Below the pieces are notes generated by a model. It was not told the DNA's origin. It worked only from the letters and a program-made list of their open reading frames with translations, and made no database searches. Of a stretch of DNA of 64,000 nt, positions 53,929 through 62,167 are shown one piece after another. The stretch is from an uncultured Alphaproteobacteria bacterium. Its GTDB lineage: Bacteria > Pseudomonadota > Alphaproteobacteria > UBA3830. The stretch's first letter is position 1, and each line of letters begins with the position of its first letter. The translations under genes and the position numbers were made by a program. The stretch spans positions 19,049 to 83,048 of the forward strand of contig CALXQM010000014.1 of NCBI GenBank assembly GCA_944390765.1, read 5' to 3'.

Positions 53929-54450
53929 TTATGTATTTTCTACCTTCCATTTTATTAAATCTACTTGAACAGCTGCATTTCCTTTTTGTGTACCATCTAA
54001 TTTAAAATCTTTATATTCATTTTTAAATGAAGAATATCTAAAGGAGAAATTTACTAAATTATCTTGCATTTTAAATGATTGAATTACACAATTTTTGAAT
54101 TCATTTTTTTCAGTTATATTATTTTTACTATTATTTGTTGAAATTTTTACTATCATAATACTTGGAATAACAATAGATTTTGCCATACGACCTATAAGCA
54201 TAGCACAATGGCATCCTGATAAAATGTCAATTGATACTTCTTCTGCATTTAACATAACTGCAGATGCTAAATTTTCTCCATATAAGAATGATTTGTACAA
54301 TCTGTATTCCATATGTAATATGGGTGTATATTTTTGAAATCCTTCAATATTGCTAGAAAAAATCTCATCAGAAGATATTAATATTTGATTTGTCGATTTC
54401 TTATCAGATATTGTATTATTTTTTTCGTTTTCAACAAGTTGATTATACAT
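53929..54450 (-). CDS. Hcp-like protein of the T6SS operon (tentative)
   Basis: This 173-residue protein opens the tssE-F-G run. The C-terminal segment VNFSFRYSSFKNEY, followed by DGTQKGNAAVQVDLIKWK, resembles the last strands of Hcp, where a FSYxKIxW strand and a DG-turn end the barrel. The middle has three Cys-poor beta stretches and HMEYRLYKSFLYGENLASAVML, which could be the Hcp extended-loop region. The N-terminal 35 residues are polar and unlike classical Hcp. If not Hcp, it is a lineage-specific T6SS accessory protein. No signal peptide is present. Confidence 0.5.
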   Translation of the reverse strand: MYNQLVENEKNNTISDKKSTNQILISSDEIFSSNIEGFQKYTPILHMEYRLYKSFLYGENLASAVMLNAEEVSIDILSGCHCAMLIGRMAKSIVIPSIMIVKISTNNSKNNITEKNEFKNCVIQSFKMQDNLVNFSFRYSSFKNEYKDFKLDGTQKGNAAVQVDLIKWKVENT

Positions 54451-54546
54451 AAACTATTATCCTTTGATAGTAACCTAGCGCAGAATTAGTTAATAATAGG
54501 TAAAAGAATTAAATAATTTTATATAATCAACTTAGTTCTAATAAAA

Positions 54547-54882
54547 TTATGAATCGAAAGCAGCTTTTGCTGTATCAAAATCAGTATAAATTTTAATAAT
54601 TTTATCAAAACCACTCATCTTAAAAACAGTATAAATTTTATCAGGCATATTAATAAGAGCTAATTTTCCCTTTGTTGAGTTTAATTTTTTCCCTGCCATT
54701 AAGATAACTCTTAATCCTGCACTGGAAATATAATTTACTTCTGAAAAAGAAATCATCACTTGTGTTCCTGATACTAAATATTTCATAACACCTTCTTCAA
54801 ACTCTCTTGCAGTAGATGTATCAATTCTTCCTACTGGTGAAATTATTGTTATATTATTCTTTTTTTCATTCTTAATTTCCAT
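54547..54882 (-). CDS. STAS-domain anti-sigma factor antagonist (RsbV/SpoIIAA-like)
   Basis: This 111-residue single-domain STAS protein has PVGRIDTSTAREFEEGVMKYL at the N terminus and the phosphorylatable Ser region VNYISSAGLRVILMAGK near residue 57. In partner-switching systems the unphosphorylated STAS protein sequesters the kinase and thereby frees the kinase's target. It overlaps the kinase gene upstream by 11 nt. The next genes downstream on the same strand are the T6SS genes, 96 nt away. Confidence 0.92.
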   Translation of the reverse strand: MEIKNEKKNNITIISPVGRIDTSTAREFEEGVMKYLVSGTQVMISFSEVNYISSAGLRVILMAGKKLNSTKGKLALINMPDKIYTVFKMSGFDKIIKIYTDFDTAKAAFDS

Positions 54883-55300
54883 TGTTTACCTCTTCTTCTG
54901 TTGTGTTAATTAATATATCTAAATAATTTTTCCCACTTATTCTGGAATATGTGACGAAATCCGATAATTGTTTTACTAAATAAATACCTAAGCCGCCTAT
55001 AGGGCGAGAATCTAAACTTTCGTCTAAATTAGGTTTTGATTTTTGTAAAGGATTAAAAGGAATTCCATCATCTACAAGTTGAATATGTACATAATCATCT
55101 TCTACTTTAACTTCTATTGTAAAATGATGTTCTGTTCCGTTTGGAAAAGCATAATTTATTATATTAGTAGCCATTTCATCTACTATAATAACTATATCAT
55201 ATGCTTTTTTTTCGCAGATATTATGAATACTGCAAAATTCTTCTAATTTGGTACATATGTTACCAACTTCCTCAATTTTATTTTGAATCTTAAGTAACAT
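54872..55300 (-). CDS. RsbW/SpoIIAB-like serine kinase (HATPase_c anti-sigma type)
   Basis: This 142-residue GHKL ATPase domain protein has the N box VDEMATNIINYAFPNG near residue 46, the G1 box VDDGIPFNPL near residue 80, and the G2 box GGLGIYLVKQLSDFV near residue 104. Such kinases phosphorylate the STAS partner and hold a target protein, classically a sigma factor. No sigma factor gene is in the operon, so the output could be something else, for example T6SS assembly. It overlaps both the phosphatase gene (11 nt) and the STAS gene (11 nt). Confidence 0.92.
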   Translation of the reverse strand: MLLKIQNKIEEVGNICTKLEEFCSIHNICEKKAYDIVIIVDEMATNIINYAFPNGTEHHFTIEVKVEDDYVHIQLVDDGIPFNPLQKSKPNLDESLDSRPIGGLGIYLVKQLSDFVTYSRISGKNYLDILINTTEEEVNNGN

Positions 55301-56465
55301 TTTTTATAATCCTCGTTTTATATTTAAAGCAGAGAGTCGTAATATCATCAGATTGATCTGCTCCATTTACAAATTCTCGAATAGAATTAAATACTTGTTG
55401 TGTTAATAACTTAGGTATATTAATGTGAGAATTTTTAATAGTTGTCATTAATCTTTCAAAGTCAAATTCATCTCCATTACGATTTGCCGCTTCTGTTACT
55501 CCATCAGTATAAAGGAGTAACATTTCTCCGGGAACAATATCATGAGTATTATCAACAAACTCTATATCATCCATTATTCCTAATGCAATACCAGTATCGC
55601 AATTTAAAAAAGTAGGTTCAGTATGAGGTTTTATATCAACTATTGGTAAGTGACCAGCATTAGTGTAGGTAAGTTTCTTGGTATTTAAATCAAATATTCC
55701 ATAAATAGCGGTTACAAACATGGTTGCTACATTTTCTTCACATAATGTATGATTTACGTGTTTAAAACATTCTGATGGTGTGTCACATATTTTGGCAAAT
55801 GTCTTAATTAAAGTTTTAGTAATAACAGCGAACATGGCTGCCGATATATTTTTTCCTGATACATCTGCTATTACTATGCCTATTTTTGTATCAGATAACC
55901 AGAAAAAATCATAAAAATCTCCGCCCACTTCAGCGGTTGGAACAGAATCTGCCCAAATTTCTAACGAGTCATATTTTAATTCATTTCCAGGAAGAATGCT
56001 CTTTTGTAATTGAGCGGATAATCCTATTTCTCCGGAAATTACATTCAATTTTTGAGCATTATATTCAGCTAATCTTTTACTTTGTACAAAATGTAATGTA
56101 TTATCCAATACTATATCAAAATCTTGGAAATTTATTGGTTTAACAATGAAGTCGTGTGCTCCACATCTCATAACGGTTCTAAGTATGCTAATGTCGCTAT
56201 AAGCTGATACGATAATTATTTCTAAAAATGGATAATTTTTCTTAATATTTTTTACAAAATCCGTAATATCAAAGGCAACTACAGACATATCAAATACAAA
56301 TATATCGTACTCTTCTTGGGATAATAAATTTTCAGCTTCTTGTTTTGTTTTTGCAAAACTAAAAAAATAGTTTTCTTCAGATATTTTTTGACGAAACGCT
56401 TGCTGGAAAAGGTCTTTTGTATCCTCCTCGTCATCTAATATTAATATCTTAGCTATATTCGCCAC
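55290..56465 (-). CDS. Response regulator with SpoIIE/RsbU-type PP2C phosphatase output
   Basis: This 391-residue protein begins with a receiver domain (about 1-125): ILILDDEEDTKDLF, the phospho-acceptor Asp in DIFVFDMSVVAF, and the Lys in FIVKPINFQDF. A short linker follows. The PP2C/SpoIIE phosphatase domain (about 165-385) has VGGDFYDFF, IADVSGKNISAAMFA, TNAGHLPIVD, LLLYTDGVTEA and DQSDDITTLCF, which keep the metal-binding Asp residues. It would dephosphorylate the STAS partner when its receiver is phosphorylated. A cognate sensor kinase is not adjacent. It is divergent from dnaQ across a 56-nt gap. Confidence 0.93.
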   Translation of the reverse strand: MANIAKILILDDEEDTKDLFQQAFRQKISEENYFFSFAKTKQEAENLLSQEEYDIFVFDMSVVAFDITDFVKNIKKNYPFLEIIIVSAYSDISILRTVMRCGAHDFIVKPINFQDFDIVLDNTLHFVQSKRLAEYNAQKLNVISGEIGLSAQLQKSILPGNELKYDSLEIWADSVPTAEVGGDFYDFFWLSDTKIGIVIADVSGKNISAAMFAVITKTLIKTFAKICDTPSECFKHVNHTLCEENVATMFVTAIYGIFDLNTKKLTYTNAGHLPIVDIKPHTEPTFLNCDTGIALGIMDDIEFVDNTHDIVPGEMLLLYTDGVTEAANRNGDEFDFERLMTTIKNSHINIPKLLTQQVFNSIREFVNGADQSDDITTLCFKYKTRIIKNVT

Positions 56466-56521
56466 TTAACTATTCCTCTAAAAATGTTATAATTATCATC
56501 GCATAAAAGAGTTTACAAATT

Positions 56522-57223
56522 ATGACTTTTCAAAAAAATATTCGAGAAATTGTTTTGGATACTGAAACTACTGGTTTAAGTTTTGAGCAAGGTGATAGAG
56601 TAGTTGATATCGGATGTGTAGAATTGATAAATCATGTGCCAACTGGGAAAACATATCATGTTTATATTAATCCTGAACGATTAATGAGCGCAGAATCTTT
56701 AGAAATTACAGGAATTACCAATGAATTTTTATCTGATAAACCAGTATTTAGCGAAATAGTTGACGATTTTTTGGATTTTGTTCAGGACAGTCCTTTAGTT
56801 ATACATAATGCAAAATTTGATATCGATTTCCTTAATGGGGAATTAGGGTTACTAGGTAAACCGTTATTTAATTTAGATGATGCTATTGATACTTTAGATA
56901 TTGCCAGAAAAAAATTCCCTGGGTCAGCTCTTTCATTAGACGCTTTATGCCGTAGGTTTAATATAGATACCTCTATACGTTCGCTACATGGAGCTCTAGT
57001 AGATTGTCAACTTTTAGCAGAAGTTTATATTAATTTGTTAGGGGGGAGACAAGGAGGATTGTTTTTTGATGGAATTGAAGAAAAAGGCGATTATAGGAAA
57101 GGAAATAGAAAATTTCATAATCCAAGATATTTTCCTCCATCAGAAGAAGAGATTAAAGTTCATTCGTTATTTTTGCAGAGTTTAAAAAATCCTAAATGGA
57201 ATATTTTTTTGGAGAAAGAATGA
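56522..57223 (+). CDS. dnaQ: DNA polymerase III subunit epsilon
   Basis: This is the 3'-5' proofreading exonuclease of the replicase. It has 233 residues. DEDDh motifs are all present: Exo I VLDTETTGLSFEQGDRVVDI, Exo II VIHNAKFDIDFLN near residue 94, and Exo III LHGALVDCQLLAEVY near residue 160 with the catalytic His. The C-terminal region after residue 185 is short and polar and may hold the alpha-binding segment. It overlaps the mevalonate kinase gene by 4 nt. Confidence 0.95.
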   Translation: MTFQKNIREIVLDTETTGLSFEQGDRVVDIGCVELINHVPTGKTYHVYINPERLMSAESLEITGITNEFLSDKPVFSEIVDDFLDFVQDSPLVIHNAKFDIDFLNGELGLLGKPLFNLDDAIDTLDIARKKFPGSALSLDALCRRFNIDTSIRSLHGALVDCQLLAEVYINLLGGRQGGLFFDGIEEKGDYRKGNRKFHNPRYFPPSEEEIKVHSLFLQSLKNPKWNIFLEKE

Positions 57224-58086
57224 ATTTCTCTAGTTATGCTAAATGGATTTTAACAGGAGAGCATTCTGTTATTCATGGGGGAAGGGCAATAGTATTTCCT
57301 TTAAAGAGATTTTGCAATAATTTATGTTTTTCTTCAACATCGGAGCTACGTGTTAAGGATATTAATTTTATAAATGCAAGGAAGCAAATTATAAAACTAA
57401 TTAATATAGCTAGTGATTATACTAATATACCATTAAAAGAGTTCATAGGAGAATATAATATTTGTAGTACAATACCAATGCAAGTCGGCTTGGGAAGTTC
57501 TGCTGCATTTTGTGCTAATATTGTAAAATTATGTCAATTTTTTGGATACTCAGGTGATATAATATCTCTAGGAAGAGTGTTAGAAAACGAATTTCATACA
57601 AATAGTAGTGGACTTGATGTTGCTGTTTCTATTTTAGAAAAACCGCTAATTTTTGAGAATAATAATGTTAATCAGATAATAGATATTCCTAATATCCCTT
57701 GCTTTACATTAACTTATAGTGGAAAAAGTTCAAACACTTCACATTGTGTTGAAATTGTACAAAATTTATTTATTACAAATAAAAAATTAGCTTTAGAATT
57801 AGAAAAAAAAATGAATATATCCGTAGGGTTGTGTATAGAAGGTCTAAGAAATTATGATTTAAAGGAATTATCAGAAGGTATTAATTTAGGTGCTCAAGTT
57901 TTCAAAGAATGGGGATTATTTAACCAATCATTAGATAATACTATTAAAAATTTGAAGAGGCTAGGAGCTCTTGCTTCAAAGCCAATAGGGGCAGGGCTTG
58001 GTGGTTATGTCGTTAGTTTATGGAATAAATGGAATGAAAACTTATCATATTGTAACAGTATTAGATTGACTTTAGATAACTACTAA
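57220..58086 (+). CDS. mvk: Mevalonate kinase (GHMP family)
   Basis: This enzyme phosphorylates mevalonate in the isoprenoid pathway that most bacteria replace with the MEP route. It has 289 residues from ATG 57220 (overlapping the dnaQ stop as ATGA, with GGAG upstream). Motif 1 is AKWILTGEHSVIHGG near residue 6, with the Glu-His pair typical of mevalonate kinases. Motif 2 is MQVGLGSSAAFCANI near residue 87. SSGLDVAVSI near residue 130 holds the catalytic Asp, and motif 3 is PIGAGLGGYVVSLW near residue 257. No other mevalonate-pathway gene is in the window. Other GHMP kinases of similar length remain possible. Confidence 0.78.
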   Translation: MNFSSYAKWILTGEHSVIHGGRAIVFPLKRFCNNLCFSSTSELRVKDINFINARKQIIKLINIASDYTNIPLKEFIGEYNICSTIPMQVGLGSSAAFCANIVKLCQFFGYSGDIISLGRVLENEFHTNSSGLDVAVSILEKPLIFENNNVNQIIDIPNIPCFTLTYSGKSSNTSHCVEIVQNLFITNKKLALELEKKMNISVGLCIEGLRNYDLKELSEGINLGAQVFKEWGLFNQSLDNTIKNLKRLGALASKPIGAGLGGYVVSLWNKWNENLSYCNSIRLTLDNY

Positions 58087-58127
58087 GTTTATATTGCTTT
58101 GTTTTATATTATAAAATGGAGTTTGCG

Positions 58128-58391
58128 ATGAATAAGGAAAAATGGGGAATTAAAAGAATTTGTTTATCCTGTGGAACACGTTTTTATGATTTAAATAAAT
58201 CTCCTATTATATGTCCTTCTTGTGGAGAAGTATTCGATCCTGAATATCTTCAAAAGAAAAAAAGTAAAATAGTTTTAGATAAAGATACGTCAGAAGATAT
58301 AGTGGATGTAGATTTACTAGACAATATAGATAATGAAGATAATGATAATTTAGATGATGAAGATGTTACATTAAATGATCAGGAAAATTAA
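58128..58391 (+). CDS. FYDLN-type zinc-ribbon protein (TIGR02300 family)
   Basis: This 87-residue protein is of a family nearly restricted to alphaproteobacteria. KWGIKRICLSCGTRFYDLNK, then CPSCGEVFDPEY, shows the two CxxC pairs and the FYDLN motif. The C-terminal half is a run of Asp, Glu and Asn. The start at 58128 has GGAG 6 nt upstream, so the ATG at 58116 is rejected. Function is unknown. The following DUF2155 gene starts inside its 3' end. Confidence 0.92.
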   Translation: MNKEKWGIKRICLSCGTRFYDLNKSPIICPSCGEVFDPEYLQKKKSKIVLDKDTSEDIVDVDLLDNIDNEDNDNLDDEDVTLNDQEN

Positions 58392-58815
58392 TATACTATT
58401 TTTCTGTTTTATATTTTTATACATGAATGTGTTTTGTGTAAATCATAAAAGACATATGTCGAGTGTGATACATAAAATGGTGTTTCATGATAATGAAGAT
58501 GACGGTTTAGTATATGAAAGTCATCCTATTCCTATTGATACAGTATGTATTCAAGTTTTAGATAAAATCAGCGGGAAAGTTTACTATCAAAAATTGAAAG
58601 TCGGAAATAATGTTCAGTTCGGCAATATTAATATATTATTGATTAAAGCTTTTATTAATGCTCCTGATGAAGAAAGAGAAATATATGCCTTATTAAAAAT
58701 AGAAGAAAATAAAAAGGAAATTTTTAATAATTGGTTGTTCGCTTCTTCTCCATCTTTAAATCTTTTAGAACATCAAGTTTATGATGTGAGAGTAGAGTTT
58801 AAAAATAACAAATGA
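58375..58815 (+). CDS. Secreted DUF2155 protein
   Basis: This is a 146-residue exported protein with an N-terminal signal (INILFFCFIFLYMNVFC). The DUF2155 core is clear: CIQVLDKISGKVYYQKLKVG near residue 60, FGNINILLIKAFINAP with the family's DEERE region, then NWLFASSPSLNLLEHQVYDV near residue 120. The usual core Cys of this family appears to be absent. It is common in alphaproteobacteria next to TIGR02300-type genes or aat. The cellular role is unknown; an envelope location is inferred from the signal peptide. It overlaps the genes on both sides. Confidence 0.88.
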   Translation: MIRKINILFFCFIFLYMNVFCVNHKRHMSSVIHKMVFHDNEDDGLVYESHPIPIDTVCIQVLDKISGKVYYQKLKVGNNVQFGNINILLIKAFINAPDEEREIYALLKIEENKKEIFNNWLFASSPSLNLLEHQVYDVRVEFKNNK

Positions 58816-59777
58816 AATTAAATAATTTATTAAATGCAGGTACGCCCGTATTCTTGGCGCCTATGGCTGGAGTGACAGATGCTCCATTTCGTGAAATAGT
58901 CATGAAATTCGGAGCCACAGCTGTAGTTACAGAAATGGTATCCAGTGAAGCTTTAGTTCGAAATAATAAGAAAACATTAAATCGTATTATTAACAATAAT
59001 GATATAAGAATTGTTCAGATTGTCGGCGCAGATCCTTATAAGATGGCTGAATCCGCAAAAATAAATGAAGCTTATGGGGCAGATATAATAGATATTAATA
59101 TGGGATGTCCTGCCAAAAAAATTGTCAATAATGATTCAGGATCAGCCTTAATGCGAAATGAAAAATTAGCTGTATCTATAGTATCAGCTGTTGTAAAAGC
59201 TGTTAATATTCCCGTTACATTAAAAATGCGTTTAGGCTGGGATAATGAACATAAAAATTTTTTAAAATTAGCAAAACTTTTTGAAAATGAAGGAATAAGG
59301 ATGCTATCCATTCATTGCCGTACAAGAAGCCAAATGTATAGCGGGAAAGCTAATTGGAAAGAAATATCAGAATTAAGTAATGTTATAAATATTCCATATT
59401 TGTGTAATGGGGATATAAAAACAATTTATGATGCAACTCAAGCTCTAGATATGTCAAAAGCTTCAGGTATTATGATAGGCAGAGCCTCTTTAGGTAAACC
59501 ATGGTTATTACAGCAAATAAAGGAGTATTTGAATAATAATTATGTTATTACAGTTCCTACAGAAGAAGAAAAATATAAAACAATTATGGAGCATTTTTAT
59601 AATACGTTAACTTTTTATGGAGAGGTACATGGTTTGCGTATTTTTAGAAAACATTTTTGCTGGTATAGCAGTGGTATGAAAGATGCGGCGAACTTTCGTG
59701 AAAAAATTAATAGTTTAGAAGGTGTGAATGAAATTGTTAAATTAGTCGATGATTTTTACAAAAAATTTCAAAATTAA
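58812..59777 (+). CDS. dusB: tRNA-dihydrouridine synthase
   Basis: This FMN-dependent enzyme reduces specific uridines in tRNA D loops. It has 321 residues. The N-terminal barrel start is LAPMAGVTDAPFREIVMKFG. The catalytic Cys is in IDINMGCPAKKIVNNDSG near residue 99. LKMRLGWDN is near residue 140 and the FMN phosphate site IMIGRASLGKPWLLQQI near residue 220. The C-terminal helical domain contains RIFRKHFCWYSSG. The motif pattern fits DusB. It overlaps the DUF2155 gene by 4 nt. Confidence 0.94.
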   Translation: MKLNNLLNAGTPVFLAPMAGVTDAPFREIVMKFGATAVVTEMVSSEALVRNNKKTLNRIINNNDIRIVQIVGADPYKMAESAKINEAYGADIIDINMGCPAKKIVNNDSGSALMRNEKLAVSIVSAVVKAVNIPVTLKMRLGWDNEHKNFLKLAKLFENEGIRMLSIHCRTRSQMYSGKANWKEISELSNVINIPYLCNGDIKTIYDATQALDMSKASGIMIGRASLGKPWLLQQIKEYLNNNYVITVPTEEEKYKTIMEHFYNTLTFYGEVHGLRIFRKHFCWYSSGMKDAANFREKINSLEGVNEIVKLVDDFYKKFQN

Positions 59778-59918
59778 TCTAAAAAGTTATTGTAAATAAC
59801 AAAAAATATTATTATCTTTTAAGTACGGCATTATATATTATGAATTAGCAAAATTTATTAATTTTTATAATTCATATTAGTATATGTTAAAGGTAATTAA
59901 ATCTTGTTGGAGGCGAAT

Positions 59919-61010
59919 TTGAAATTATTATGGACATCTAAGCAATTTCGGATTGTTTATGGGCTTGCATTATTTATGATGGCATATATACCTTTTACAT
60001 ATAACTTTATAGATAAAAATAAAGCTAATTATAAAGATGATAAAAATTTTTGTTTTGATAATGAATTAGTTAATTTTTTGAATTATAATCAAAATATAAA
60101 AAATGATAGTCCAGTTATTTCTTTTGAAGATTACTCTTGTTCTTTGTTGAATTTATTAAGCTTAAAACATCCTAATATAGAAAGACATAATAGTAAGATT
60201 ATTGCTAGAAAAGATAAACAACAAAATTTAATTAAATCTGGGCCATTTAAAAATAGTAATTTTGTAACAGGAGTTATAAAATCAAATTTTTATGTTGATG
60301 CTCGCAGTTTAGGTATTCCAGCTAAGATTGTAGATAGTGTAATAAAAAAATTGGCTTCAAAAATTAATTTTAGACATTCTTTTAATAAAGGGGATAGATT
60401 TGAGATAGCTTTTAATGATAAGGAGTTGTTATATACGAAAATTGTCACGAAACATAAGGAAGTATCTTTGTATAAATATGGTAAAGAAGGATATTTTTTT
60501 GAGAATGGAGAGAAATATGGAGCTTCTAAGAATAAGAATTTTTTTGGGCAGCCTATTCGTGGAAATTTGAAAATCAGTTCAAATTATGGATATCGTAAAC
60601 ATCCAGTGACGGGGAGATACAGTAAACATACTGGTGTAGATTTTTCAACTCATTATGGTACACCTATTTATGCGGTTTTTGATGGCGTAGTAACAAGAGC
60701 ATCTAGATATTCTGGATATGGTAATTGTATTGATATTCGTCATGCTTCAGGATATTCGAGTCGTTATGGTCATCTAAGTAGGTTTGTTGTGCGCCCAGGA
60801 ATAAAGGTAAAAAAAGGTCAATTAATTGCATATAGTGGTTCAAGTGGAATATCAACGGGGCCTCATTTACATTTGGAATTAGCGAAAAATAGTGTACCTA
60901 TTAATCCTATGAGTGTAAAAATGCTTCCAGAAAGATTAGATACAGTTTCTAATATTAGAAAATTTCAAATATTGAAGTCTTATTGTAAAAGATTACATAA
61001 ATCAGTTTAA
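59919..61010 (+). CDS. Membrane-anchored M23 peptidase (murein endopeptidase)
   Basis: This is a LytM/M23-type metallopeptidase that cuts peptidoglycan cross-links. The start is taken as TTG 59919, because GGAGG lies 5 nt upstream; a TTG at 59904 would put that site inside the gene. It has 363 residues. An N-terminal transmembrane segment is near residues 15-30 (LALFMMAYIPF). A linker and an OapA/LysM-free middle domain with INFRHSFNKGDRFEI near residue 150 follow. The catalytic domain (about 215-330) has SSNYGYRKHPVTGRYSKHTG, the Zn ligands in HTGVDFS and GPHLHLEL, and RYGHLSRF. All zinc ligands are intact, so it should be active. Confidence 0.9.
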   Translation: MKLLWTSKQFRIVYGLALFMMAYIPFTYNFIDKNKANYKDDKNFCFDNELVNFLNYNQNIKNDSPVISFEDYSCSLLNLLSLKHPNIERHNSKIIARKDKQQNLIKSGPFKNSNFVTGVIKSNFYVDARSLGIPAKIVDSVIKKLASKINFRHSFNKGDRFEIAFNDKELLYTKIVTKHKEVSLYKYGKEGYFFENGEKYGASKNKNFFGQPIRGNLKISSNYGYRKHPVTGRYSKHTGVDFSTHYGTPIYAVFDGVVTRASRYSGYGNCIDIRHASGYSSRYGHLSRFVVRPGIKVKKGQLIAYSGSSGISTGPHLHLELAKNSVPINPMSVKMLPERLDTVSNIRKFQILKSYCKRLHKSV

Positions 61011-61033
61011 ATATTTCTCATAGGGGTTATTTT

Positions 61034-62167
61034 ATGAGGAATTTGTGTTTTGGTTCAGGACCTTGTGCAAAGCATAATGAATGGTTTCTTCCTAAGGCAG
61101 ATTTGGTGGGGCGTTCTCATCGTTCAAAAGACGGATTAAATCTAATAAAAAGGGTTTTAGATTTACAAAGGAAAATTTTGAATATTCCTTATAATTATTT
61201 AGTAGGTATTACTCCAGGTTCGACTACCGGTGCTATGGAAATGTTATTATGGAATCTTATAAGTGATGAGGGTACAGAAATATTAAATCATTGTGTTTTT
61301 AGTAATCACTGGGAGCATGATATAAAAAAAGAATTAAAAGCCAAAAATGTATATTCGATTAAAGCTCCTTTTCCAACAATGTCTGATACATCTATAGTTG
61401 ATTTTTCCCAAGATGTAGTTTTCTGCCTGAGTTCTACAACATCTGGAGTAGCTTTTAAACAGCTTAACTGGATTCGTTCTAATAGGCGGGGACTAACTAT
61501 ATGTGACGCTACATCAGCAGTTTTCACAATGGATATTGATTGGTCAAAATTAGATGCGACAGCTTTTTCTTGGCAGAAAGGGATAGGAGGAGAGGCTGGT
61601 TCAGGTGTAATTGTTTTAAGCCCTAGAGCAGTAGAACGTATAGTAAATGTTCATCCAGACCGTGCAATTCCAAGGCTTTTTCGTATAGTTGAAAATGGTG
61701 AATTAAATTATAGTTTTTTTGAAGGGAGTACAATTAATACTCCTTCTATGTTATGCATAGAAGAATATTATGAAAATTTGATTTGGGCAGAAAAAAAAGG
61801 AGGCTTAAATTTTTTAATAAAGCAAGTAGAAAAAAATTATAATGCAGTTGAAACCTGGATGAAAAATCAAAATATTTTTAGATTTCTAGTTGATGAAAAA
61901 TTTCGTGCAACTCATATAATTTGCTTAGATATTAAGAATGACGGATATCAATCTTTATCAAAAACAGATAAATGGATGTTCTTACACAAAATTTTAGAAA
62001 AATCTGAAAATAGACAATATGGATATGATTTTTTAGGTCATTCTCAAACTGAACCACATATAAGAATCTGGGGAGGTCCTACAATTGCAACAGAAGATTT
62101 AATAATTTTCTTAAATAATTTAACAAAGTTATGTTCAGAGGTTCTTTTGGAATATGATTTTCATTGA
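61034..62167 (+). CDS. serC: Phosphoserine aminotransferase
   Basis: SerC is a PLP enzyme that converts 3-phosphohydroxypyruvate to phosphoserine and can also act in pyridoxal phosphate synthesis. It has 377 residues. The N terminus CFGSGPCAKHNEWFLPKAD is typical of the Methanosarcina/alphaproteobacterial SerC type. Other features are GSTTGAMEMLLWNL near residue 63, CDATSAVFTMDIDW near residue 158, and the Schiff-base Lys in FSWQKGIGGEAGSGVIVLS near residue 180. serA and serB are not in the window. It overlaps rnd by 14 nt. Confidence 0.93.
   Translation: MRNLCFGSGPCAKHNEWFLPKADLVGRSHRSKDGLNLIKRVLDLQRKILNIPYNYLVGITPGSTTGAMEMLLWNLISDEGTEILNHCVFSNHWEHDIKKELKAKNVYSIKAPFPTMSDTSIVDFSQDVVFCLSSTTSGVAFKQLNWIRSNRRGLTICDATSAVFTMDIDWSKLDATAFSWQKGIGGEAGSGVIVLSPRAVERIVNVHPDRAIPRLFRIVENGELNYSFFEGSTINTPSMLCIEEYYENLIWAEKKGGLNFLIKQVEKNYNAVETWMKNQNIFRFLVDEKFRATHIICLDIKNDGYQSLSKTDKWMFLHKILEKSENRQYGYDFLGHSQTEPHIRIWGGPTIATEDLIIFLNNLTKLCSEVLLEYDFH

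Noticed and set aside
53493..56465. Possible prophage or contractile tail island instead of a T6SS
   Set aside because: TssF and TssG motifs are specific to T6SS, and no capsid, terminase, integrase or tail-fibre gene is nearby.
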